DNA of 64,000 nt, taken from positions 930,001 to 994,000 of the forward strand of contig JADJQM010000002.1 of assembly GCA_016712715.1 (NCBI GenBank), given 5' to 3'. The stretch comes from Rhodospirillaceae bacterium. Lineage in GTDB: Bacteria > Pseudomonadota > Alphaproteobacteria > Dongiales > Dongiaceae. Under the pieces are notes generated by a model. It was not told the origin of the DNA. It ran no database searches and saw nothing but the letters and a program-made list of their open reading frames with translations. The translations under genes and the position numbers were made by a program. Below, one piece after another: positions 47,077-54,613 of this stretch; positions within the stretch are counted from its first letter, which is position 1, and each line of letters starts with the position of its first letter.

Positions 47077-48003
47077 ATGAGCGAGCTCAGCGCCACACCG
47101 GTTGATCGCGTTTCCACCCCGGCGGACATGCGCGCGCTGATGCACCGGAATGACCGGCGCGGCCTCGCGCAGCTCGGTGGCCACCTCATGCTGCTGCTGC
47201 TGACCGGCATGCTCATATCGCGCACGGGCAGTTCGCCCTGGATCTGGCCGGCAATGTTTCTGCACGGCGTGGTGCTCGTCTTCCTGTTCGCGCCGCTCCA
47301 TGAAACCATCCATCGCACGGCCTTTGCCAGCCGCGCGCTCAATGATGCCGTCGCTCTGGTCATCGGACTTCTGCTGGTGCTGCCGCGCGCGTATTTCCGC
47401 GCCTTCCATTTCGCCCATCATCGCCACACCCAGGACCCGGCGCGTGATCCCGAAATATCATCCCCACGCCCAGCGACGCGCCGCCAATGGCTGATCCATG
47501 TCTCTGGCCTGCCCTATTGGCGCTGGCAGATCGCAGGGCTTGTCAGGCGGGCCCTTGGGCAGGTGGCTGAGGATTTCTACGGCAATGACAGTCAGCGGCA
47601 AAAGGTGGTCCGGGAATCGCGCGTCGTGCTGGCCATCTATGCTGTGCTGCTGATCGGTTCATTGATCGCTCACAGCGATCTGCTGCTGCGGTATTGGATC
47701 ATCCCGGTATTGCTTGGCCAGCCCTTGTTGCGGCTCTATCTGCTGGCCGAGCATTGGGGCTGCCCATTGTCGCCAGCCGAGGCACCGATCGACATGCTGG
47801 CGCGATCGCGCACGACCTATACCGGTGCGCTGGTGAATTTCCTGGCCTGGAACATGCCTTTTCATGCCGAACATCACGCCAATCCGGCCGTGCCGTTCCA
47901 CGCACTCCCGCGGGCCAATGCGCTGTTGCGCGACCGGCTCGGCATGACCAGCCCTGGCTACATCGCCGTGACACATTGGATCTTCGCGAGGCTGCAACCA
48001 TGA
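47077..48003 (+). CDS. Fatty acid desaturase family protein
   Basis: A 308-residue membrane di-iron desaturase/hydroxylase with the three histidine boxes HETIH (about residue 75), HFAHHRH (about 110) and HAEHH (about 265), separated by membrane spans. The substrate (acyl lipid or carotenoid/beta-ring type) is not clear. It begins 5 bases after the cyclase stop and its TGA overlaps the next ATG, so the three genes are one unit. Confidence 0.92.
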   Translation: MSELSATPVDRVSTPADMRALMHRNDRRGLAQLGGHLMLLLLTGMLISRTGSSPWIWPAMFLHGVVLVFLFAPLHETIHRTAFASRALNDAVALVIGLLLVLPRAYFRAFHFAHHRHTQDPARDPEISSPRPATRRQWLIHVSGLPYWRWQIAGLVRRALGQVAEDFYGNDSQRQKVVRESRVVLAIYAVLLIGSLIAHSDLLLRYWIIPVLLGQPLLRLYLLAEHWGCPLSPAEAPIDMLARSRTTYTGALVNFLAWNMPFHAEHHANPAVPFHALPRANALLRDRLGMTSPGYIAVTHWIFARLQP

Positions 48004-48671
48004 ACGACCTCACCGCGATCAGCGCTCGACTGGTGCCGCTGGCACGTGATAACGCCTATGTGCGCCAGCATCCGACGCCCAACTTCTGGGCGCTGATGCC
48101 GCACCAACTGCATCAGCACACCGATTCGGCCTGTTCGCTCGCCAGCGCCGTCATGGTGCTGAACGCGGCGCGCGGCCTTGCCCATGGCAACCGCATCGGT
48201 GGCCTGGTGAGCGAGAAGCGATTGCTGGAGCTGTTCAAGGATACGACATGGCCGGCCGGTGTCGCCTTGAATGGTGGTGGCCGGAAATTGGCGGAACTCG
48301 CCGATCATCTGGAAGTCGCCTTGCGGCACTATGGCCTGGAAGATTGGCGCGTGGAGCGGCGCCCGATATCAGCCGCTGATCCTGCAACCGCCAGACAACT
48401 GCGTGCCGATCTCGCAGCACTGGAAAGCAGCGCCGGCTGTTTCCCGATTGCCAATTTCCATCTCGATGATTTCTACGGCGACGGCAGCGATATCGGCCAT
48501 TTCTCGCCGCTCGCTGCCTATGATCCCGATACCGATCGTGTGCTGGTGCTGGATGTCTACAAGGCCGATTACGAGCCTGCCTGGGCGCCGGTCGATCATC
48601 TGCTCCACGCCATGGTGCGCCCGTGCGATGACGGCAAACTGCGCGGCTATCTGGTGGTGCGACGGGATTGA
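48000..48671 (+). CDS. Phytochelatin synthase-like family protein
   Basis: A 223-residue papain-like enzyme. The catalytic Cys is in HTDSACSLASAVMVL (about residue 45), His in GHFSPLAAYD (about 166) and Asp in VLVLDVYKADYEP (about 184), the phytochelatin synthase triad. Bacterial members hydrolyse glutathione to gamma-glutamylcysteine or act on other gamma-glutamyl peptides, and lack the plant C-terminal domain, as here. The ATG overlaps the desaturase stop (ATGA). Confidence 0.9.
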   Translation: MNDLTAISARLVPLARDNAYVRQHPTPNFWALMPHQLHQHTDSACSLASAVMVLNAARGLAHGNRIGGLVSEKRLLELFKDTTWPAGVALNGGGRKLAELADHLEVALRHYGLEDWRVERRPISAADPATARQLRADLAALESSAGCFPIANFHLDDFYGDGSDIGHFSPLAAYDPDTDRVLVLDVYKADYEPAWAPVDHLLHAMVRPCDDGKLRGYLVVRRD

Positions 48672-48672
48672 G

Positions 48673-48776
48673 GCCCCTCACCCCAACCCCTCTCCCCAGA
48701 GGGGCGAGGGGCTATAGAGCGAGATCGGTCGAAACTCCCTCGCCCCGCTTGCGGGGAGAGGGTGGGGGTGAGGGGT
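48673..48776. repeat. Intergenic palindromic repeat, copy 5 (paired units)
   Basis: CCCCTCACCCCAACCCC with a TCTCCCCAGAGGGGCGAGG hairpin on the left, and CTCGCCCCGCTTGCGGGG with GGGTGGGGGTGAGGGG on the right. This copy is more diverged than the others. It lies between the convergent phytochelatin-synthase-like and TPR genes. Confidence 0.85.
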
Positions 48777-48789
48777 CGCTATCTCAACC

Positions 48790-49263
48790 TCAATTGATGT
48801 TGTTGTCGTCCTTGTAGTCGTCGATCGAGTCTTCGAGTTCATCAAATTCGTCGCAATCGCCACAGGCGGCCTTCAGGATCGCGAGCTGCTTCTCGGCGTT
48901 GGGCAGATCCTTCTGTTCGAGATAGAGCTCGCCCAGATATTCGTTGGCGCCGAGATGATTGGGCTCGAGCGAGAGTGCCTTCAGGTAATACTCCATGCCC
49001 GCCTTCCAATTGCCCATCTTGCGATTGGCAAAGCCCAGCTGGTTGAGGGCATCGGCGTACTCGCCCTTTTCCTTGATGGATTTCTGCAGCAGGGGAATGG
49101 CGGCGCTGTATTTCTCGTCTTCGATCAGGTCGACCGCTTTCTTGTAATCATCGGCTTTCTTGGCCGGCGTGGTCGAATCCGACCCCATGGAAAAGGCGGA
49201 GCTGGCAAAGCCCAGGCTGAGCGCGGTGAGGGCGGTGATAAGTGCGAGGCGGTGGTTCATCAT
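48790..49263 (-). CDS. Secreted TPR protein
   Basis: A 157-residue protein with a signal peptide (LALITALTALSLGFASSAFS) and about three TPR units (YADALNQLGFANRKMGNWKAGMEYYLKALSLEPNH and the following LGANEYLGELYLEQKDLPNAEKQL), ending in an acidic tail with two nearby cysteines (ACGDCDEF). The ATG at 49263 has AGGAG nine bases upstream. It is a periplasmic scaffold protein of unknown partner. Confidence 0.85.
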   Translation of the reverse strand: MMNHRLALITALTALSLGFASSAFSMGSDSTTPAKKADDYKKAVDLIEDEKYSAAIPLLQKSIKEKGEYADALNQLGFANRKMGNWKAGMEYYLKALSLEPNHLGANEYLGELYLEQKDLPNAEKQLAILKAACGDCDEFDELEDSIDDYKDDNNIN

Positions 49264-49426
49264 GATTGGTCTCCTGTTTGTGGTTGTTTCTGTTGTATAC
49301 GGCCCTGGTGGCTGTCCGAACCCACCCGACTGCCGCCTTCGCCCAAAGACTTAACCGATACTGCCGGGACCCGCTGTGAACCGGATCACAAGGGGGATCG
49401 CCCCAATGCCGTGGTCCTCTCCAACC

Positions 49427-50089
49427 TTAGCCATAGCGCTGTTCCTGCCAGGGGTCGCCAAGATTGTGGTAGCCACGCTGCTCCCAGAAGCCCGGCCGGT
49501 CCGTCTCGGCAAAATCGATCCGGCGCAGCCATTTGGCGCTTTTCCAGAAATAGAGCTGCGGAACCACCAGTCGAACCGGGGCGCCGTGTTCGACGCTCAG
49601 CTTCTGGCCCTGCCAATGCGTCGCCAGGACCACGTCGCTGCGCGCAAAGGAGTCGAGGGGCAGGTTGGTGGTGTAGCCGTCATAGGCTTCCAGCTGGACG
49701 AAACGCGCCCTTTCAAGCGGTTTGACGTCGGCGATGAGGTCCGTGGCGGCGACCCCCAACCAGTCATTGTCGAAGCGCGACCAGGATGTGACACAGTGGA
49801 TATCGCTGCGCTGGGCGGTCTGCGGCAAGGCGGCGAATGTTGCCTGATCGAAGCTCGCCGGCCGCTGCACCAATCCGCCGACATCAAGCCGCCAGCTTTC
49901 CGGCCGGATGGTTGGGGTCACGCCGATATCCAGCACGGGCCAGCTTGTCACCAGGCGCTGCCCTGGCGGCAGTCGGCCGGCATCCCTGTGCGGGTGCGTT
50001 TCGCCGGTCAGCAATCGGCCATCCCTGGCCCATTGCTTCTTGGCTGCGATCAACTTCTCTTTGCCATCGCTCGGCTCTGTGCGGTCCAT
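49427..50089 (-). CDS. Molybdopterin-dependent sulfite-oxidase-like oxidoreductase
   Basis: A 220-residue molybdenum-cofactor domain of the sulphite oxidase/YedY superfamily. The Mo-ligating Cys is in DIHCVTSWSRFDNDW and the cofactor-contact regions are GYTTNLPLDSFARSDVVLA and HGAPVRLVVPQLYFWKSAKWL. No Tat signal is seen, so it is probably cytoplasmic, in contrast to MsrP. The electron partner is not evident; the nearest redox gene is the divergent flavoprotein. Confidence 0.9.
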   Translation of the reverse strand: MDRTEPSDGKEKLIAAKKQWARDGRLLTGETHPHRDAGRLPPGQRLVTSWPVLDIGVTPTIRPESWRLDVGGLVQRPASFDQATFAALPQTAQRSDIHCVTSWSRFDNDWLGVAATDLIADVKPLERARFVQLEAYDGYTTNLPLDSFARSDVVLATHWQGQKLSVEHGAPVRLVVPQLYFWKSAKWLRRIDFAETDRPGFWEQRGYHNLGDPWQEQRYG

Positions 50090-50318
50090 GCTGCACTCGG
50101 TCTCCAGTAGGTGGGCAAGTATTTGGAATAGCGCACGAAAAGTCCAAGCACGAATTCGCGATATAGCCAGGAAATGTTACGCCCTGCGCATCAATTGCGG
50201 CAGCTCGCGGTGAGTGGCGCCCGGGAAAGGCCTTGCTTGTTTTTGTTTGTGTACGAATAATATCCCGCAGGAGCCACCGCAAGCCGCGCGTTTCGTGTGA
50301 TATTGAGGAAGCCACCGA

Positions 50319-53300
50319 ATGGAAGATCTCGCCCTGGCGCACGGCCTGCGTTTTGACGATCTTTATGACCCGGCAGGTCTCGCCCGGCTTGATGCGCTTT
50401 TCCTGACCGATCTTGGCGCCGGGGATCCGGCGCTCTCCTGGGACGGCTGCTCGCCGGCCGCGCAGCGCCCAAATCGCTGGATGACAAGGCGCAGTCGCAA
50501 CTCATCCTCGATCTGTCAGGGCATCTGGAAGACTTCCTCGGCACCTTGTTCGGCATTGGATCCGAACTGGGCGCCCTGCAGGCACGGCACAACGATCTGG
50601 CGCCGCTCTATACCTGCAAGCGCCTGTTCGTGCAGCGCCGCGCGCTGAAAGCCTATGGGCCCGACAAGATCGCCGCCATCGACGCGGATGCCGTGCGCCG
50701 TGAACTTGCAGCCCTGTTCGGCGGCACCTTCGACGAGATCCTGTTTGCCCGTCATGTTGAAGAATGGGGCAAGGATGAAACGGCGCATGGAAGGGGCATC
50801 GATCTTGCGCTGCAATATGCCGCCTGGGCGGCGCAGTCGGAGGATGGCAGGGCACTGCACCGCAACGGCGTGCTGTTCAAGGCACCCCGCAAGATCGATC
50901 CGCAGCATCTGGTCCATATGGAGACCGAGACGCGCGATGGCGTTACCTCCTTCAAACTGGCGGCCGACAAACTGCGCCACCGGGAAGGATTCGCCCTCAC
51001 CGATCGCGGCATGGATCTGGTCGGTGCGCTCGATCAGGCGAACTATTGCATCTGGTGCCACAACCAGGGCAAGGACAGCTGCGCCAAGGGCCTGAAGGAA
51101 AAGGACGGGACCTTCAAGAAGAGCGTGTTCGGCGTGACGCTCGCGGGTTGTCCGCTGGAAGAAAAGATTTCCGAGATGCATACCGCCAAGGCCGGCGGTC
51201 AGCCCTTGGGCGCCTTGGCGATCATTGCCATCGACAACCCGATGGTGGCGGCGACCGGGCATCGCATCTGCAACGATTGCATGAAGGCCTGCATCTATCA
51301 GAAGCAGGAACCGGTCGACATCCCGCAGGCGGAAACACGCACGCTGAAGGATATCCTGGCGCTGCCCTATGGTTTCGAGATCTACAGCCTGCTCACGCGC
51401 TGGAACCCGCTCAATCTGAAGCAGCCGATGGCAAAGCCAGCTACCGGCAAGAAGGTGCTGGTGGTGGGGCTGGGGCCGGCCGGCTACACGCTCTCTCACT
51501 ATCTCCTCAACGATGGCCATACCGTGGTGGCGGTCGATGGGTTGAAGATCGAGCCACTGGCACCGGAACTCTCGGGTGTGGCGCGGGATGGCAGCCGCGT
51601 GCCCTTCAAGCCGATCCGCCATGTGTCCGACCTCACCGAGGATCTGGGCACGCGCAGCATGGCCGGTTTCGGCGGTGTGGCGGAGTACGGCATCACCGTG
51701 CGCTGGGACAAGAACTTCCTGAAGATCATCCGGCTGCTGATCGAGCGCCGTCACACTTTCGCGATGTTCGGCGGGGTCCGCTTCGGCGGGACCATCACGC
51801 TGCCCCAGGCCTGGGAGATGGGCTTCGATCATGTGGCGCTGGCGATGGGGGCGGGTAAGCCGACCCTGCTCGACATGCCGGGCGGCCTTGCCAAGGGTGT
51901 CCGCATGGCATCCGACTTCCTGATGGCGCTGCAATTGACCGGTGCCGCCAAGGCGGATTCCATCGCCAATCTGCAATTGCGGCTGCCGGCGGTGGTGATC
52001 GGTGGCGGATTGACGGCGATCGATACCGCGACCGAGGCCATGGCCTATTATCCGGTGCAGGTCGAAAAATTCCTCAGCCGCTATGAGACGTTGACATCCG
52101 AAACGGGCGAGGCTGCCTTGCGGGCACAATGGTCGCCGACGGAGCTGGAGATCGTCGACGAGTTCCTGAACCATGCCCGCCTCATCCGCGCCGAACGCGG
52201 GCGTGCTTCGGCTGCCGGTACGGCGCCGCGCATTTCCGAACTGCTGCAGGAATGGGGCGGGGTGACACTCGCCTATCGCCGGCGCCTGATCGATGCACCG
52301 TCCTATACCCTCAATCACGAGGAAGTGGAAAAGGCGCTGGAGGAGAATATCCGCTTCGCCGAGAGCCTGACGCCGACCAGCATCGATGTTGATGGGCAGG
52401 GCTTTGCCGAACGCATTCATCTGAAACATGCCGACGGCAGTACCCATGTGCTGCCGGCGCGGTCCATTCTGGTGGCTGCCGGCACGCGGCCGAACACCGT
52501 GCTGGCACGTGAAGACAGCAGCAATTTCAGCCTGGACGGCCAGTATTTCCGGGCGCTTGGCGATGACGGTGCCGTGGTGACGCCGGAAAAACTCGCCAAG
52601 CCCAACGAGGTGCGCGTCATCACGCAATCTCATGCCGATGGTCGCGCGGTCAGTTTCTTCGGCGACCTCCATCCAAGCTTTGCCGGCAATGTGGTGAAGG
52701 CGATGGGCAGCGCCAAACAGGGCTGGCCGGTCGTCTCGGCAGCTCTCCAGCATCGTGCCGCCCCGATGGAGACGAGCACCGATAACTTCCTCGCCCGGAT
52801 GAACCAGCGCCTGCGGGCTCGGGTGCGCGCGGTCAACCGCCTGACGCCGACGATCGTCGAAGTGGTGGTGGAAGCGCCGCAGGCCGCCGGCAATTTCCAG
52901 CCCGGCGAGTTCTATCGTCTGCAGAATTTCGAGACTTTGGCGCCGCGCACCAAGGACACGGTGCTGGCCATGGAGGGTCTCGCTTTGACCGGCGCCTGGA
53001 CCGACGCCGAGAACGGCCTGGTGGGCCTTATCGTGTTGGAAATGGGTGGTTCATCGGAACTTTGCGCGCAGCTTGAGGTGGGTGAGCCCGTGATCCTGAT
53101 GGGCCCGACCGGGGCGCCCACGGAAACACCGGCGGGCGAAACGGTGCTGCTGGCCGGCGGCGGCCTCGGCAATGCGGTGCTGTTCTCGATCGGCCGCGCG
53201 CTCCGCGCCGCGGGCTCCAAGGTGCTCTATTTCGCCGGCTACAAGAAATTGCAGGACCGCTACAAGGTGGCCGACATCGAGGCCGCGGCTGATATCGTCA

Positions 53301-53791
53301 TCTGGTCCAGCGACGAGGCGCCGGGCTTCGTCCCCACGCGCCCGCAGGACAAGACCCATGTCGGCAACATCATCGAGAGCATCCAGTATTACGCGGAAGG
53401 CAAGCTGGGCGAGACGCCCATTCGCCTGCAGGATGTCGACCGCATCATCGCGATCGGCTCCGATGGCATGATGGCCGCCGTGCAGCGCGCGCGGCACCAG
53501 GTGCTGAAGCCCTATCTCAAGGCATCGCATTGCGCGGTGGGCTCGATCAACTCGCCCATGCAATGCATGATGAAGGAAATCTGCGCCCAATGCCTGCAGC
53601 CGCATAAGGACCCGGTTACGGGCAAGGAGACGGTCGTGTTCTCCTGCTTCAACCAGGACCAGGAACTCGACCATGTCGATTTCGCCGGCCTGCGGCAGCG
53701 ATTGGGGCAGAACTCGGTGCAGGAGAAACTGACGCGGGCGTGGATCACGCACAGTTTGGCGACACTCGACCGCAACAAGGCGGCGCAGTAG
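50319..53791 (+). CDS. Large FAD/NAD(P)-binding flavoprotein with Fe-S and PyrK-like domains, frameshifted near the N-terminus
   Basis: With one missing base restored near 50433-50435 this is an approximately 1157-residue protein. The first frame gives MEDLALAHGLRFDDLYDPAGL to DPAL and the next resumes at LLGRLLAGRAAPKSLDD; as written, translation could restart at 50546. Residues about 240-325 hold Cys clusters (CIWCHNQGKDSC and CNDCMKAC) like GltD-type 4Fe-4S regions. A first nucleotide-binding motif (VLVVGLGPAGY, about 381) and a second (VVIGGGLTAIDTA, about 557) form a GltD-like disulphide-oxidoreductase module. Residues about 825-1100 resemble the PyrK/ferredoxin reductase FAD/NAD module with a terminal CMMKEICAQC cluster. 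It therefore joins two electron-transfer modules in one chain. The in vivo partner is unknown; GAGGAAG precedes the ATG. Confidence 0.85.
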
Positions 53792-53832
53792 GTCTTTCTG
53801 GCCAGTAGGTCTTTCTGGCCAGGAGGTCTTTC
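53787..53832. repeat. Tandem 17-bp repeat overlapping the flavoprotein stop
   Basis: AGTAGGTCTTTCTGGCC occurs twice in a row and a third, partial copy (AGGAGGTCTTTC) follows. The first copy includes the TAG stop codon at 53789-53791. Confidence 0.9.
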
Positions 53833-53880
53833 CCGATTGTCGGAAAGGTCATTCCCGTCGCCGCCCCGCCATCGGCCTCG

Positions 53881-54067
53881 GTCAGTACATTCGTGATCCG
53901 AGGCAAAGGGCAGGGACGTGGGCAGGCCGTTGGGCCAATTGAATTCGGTGCCAGTCCCAGGACCTGGTCAGTCAGTACATCCGTGATCTGACGAGGGGGT
54001 TTGGGAAGGGCCGATCCCTTCGCCGCCCTGCCTATGACACCAGTCAGTACATCCGTGATCTGACGAG
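53881..54067. repeat. Three dispersed direct repeats in the gap after the flavoprotein
   Basis: GTCAGTACATCCGTGATC with the extension TGACGAG occurs at 53971-53995 and 54043-54067, and a variant with GTCAGTACATTCGTGATCC at 53881. Copies 1 and 3 also share flanks (a TCGCCGCCC-GCC run before and GGGCAGG after), so the true unit is about 65 bp. The core is bounded by GTCAG and CTGAC, an imperfect inverted repeat. The rest of the 310-bp gap (53792-54102) shows no gene. Confidence 0.85.
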
Positions 54068-54102
54068 AAGGGCAGGTGGCGGACCTTTGGTCGTTCGGCC
54101 GA

Positions 54103-54300
54103 TCAGATCAGGCGAACAGAGGCAAAGGCCTTGGGGTCGATACCGAGCGCCAGGAGATCTTCATCTGCCGGGCGTCGGTTGAATTCGATCGCGGCCGCGC
54201 TTGCGCGGGCTGCGGACCATGCCGCGAAAAACGACGCGACAAGTTTCCATATGGGGGTCGAACGGTCGCTTTCAAGAGCGTGAATGGAAAAATCAGTCAT
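54103..54300 (-). CDS. Small hypothetical protein (65 aa)
   Basis: The sequence MTDFSIHALESDRSTPIWK leads into an Ala-rich helix (SFFAAWSAARASAAAIEF) and a conserved-looking tail NRRPADEDLLALGIDPKAF. The EDLLALGI element recalls the DUF1127 tail, but the arginine-rich core of that family is missing, so no family is assigned. The ATG at 54300 has GGAAGG about ten bases upstream, and the gene is preceded on its own strand by the paired TGC-rich operator-like sites and parS. Size and composition suggest a small regulatory or phasin-like accessory protein. Confidence 0.6.
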   Translation of the reverse strand: MTDFSIHALESDRSTPIWKLVASFFAAWSAARASAAAIEFNRRPADEDLLALGIDPKAFASVRLI

Positions 54301-54342
54301 TTCTCAAGCCTTCCATCCCCCAACGATTTGAATATAAGGATT

Positions 54343-54380
54343 TTGCTGCGACGCAACAAGGTGACATTGCGACGCAGCAA
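54343..54380. promoter_or_regulatory. Twin operator-like sites upstream of the 65-aa gene
   Basis: Two near-identical 13-mers, TGCGACGCAACAA (54347-54359) and TGCGACGCAGCAA (54368-54380), repeat with a 21-bp (two-turn) spacing. Each is an imperfect palindrome of the form TTGCTGCGACGCAACAA. The layout fits two dimers of one regulator binding the same helix face. They resemble the CTGC-N3/4-GCAG sites reported for PhaR, which is a guess. Confidence 0.55.
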
Positions 54381-54387
54381 AGGAAAA

Positions 54388-54403
54388 TGTTTCACGTGAA
54401 ACA
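54388..54403. promoter_or_regulatory. parS centromere-like site (ParB-binding)
   Basis: TGTTTCACGTGAAACA is a perfect 16/16 match to the canonical bacterial parS sequence, and the palindrome extends four bases on each side (54384-54407). ParB spreads from such sites to organise and segregate the origin region. No parA/parB genes are in the window; they often lie within tens of kilobases. Confidence 0.95.
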
Positions 54404-54463
54404 TTTTGCGTACTGAACCGTTAAATACGGCTCTCTGGAAGCCCTGTCTCTCGTTCGTCCGTC

Positions 54464-54563
54464 ATGGCCGGGCTTGGCCCGGCCATCCACGAATTGGCGG
54501 CTGGCTGTGAGCAACGCCTGGATCGTCATCCCCGTGCCAAGCAGGTGATGACGATCCAGGCGT
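54464..54563. repeat. Composite palindromic element (two hairpins)
   Basis: ATGGCCGGGC-TTG-GCCCGGCCAT forms a 10-bp hairpin at 54464-54486. ACGCCTGGATCGTCATC (54514-54530) and its exact complement (54547-54563) form a 17-bp stem around a 16-base loop. Elements of this style (TCATCCCCGG/GGCCGGGC-type) are widespread intergenic repeats in alphaproteobacteria. Facing the end of the chemoreceptor gene, the large hairpin could end that transcript. Confidence 0.85.
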
Positions 54564-54613
54564 GAAGACGAGAGGGTAGGGCGTTGGACGACGATTTCGG
54601 GACCAACTCCCTC

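Noticed and set aside
50516..52753. A 745-codon open frame antisense to the flavoprotein
   Set aside because: Its composition (His/Gln/Arg-rich) and complete overlap with a motif-rich gene mark it as a shadow.
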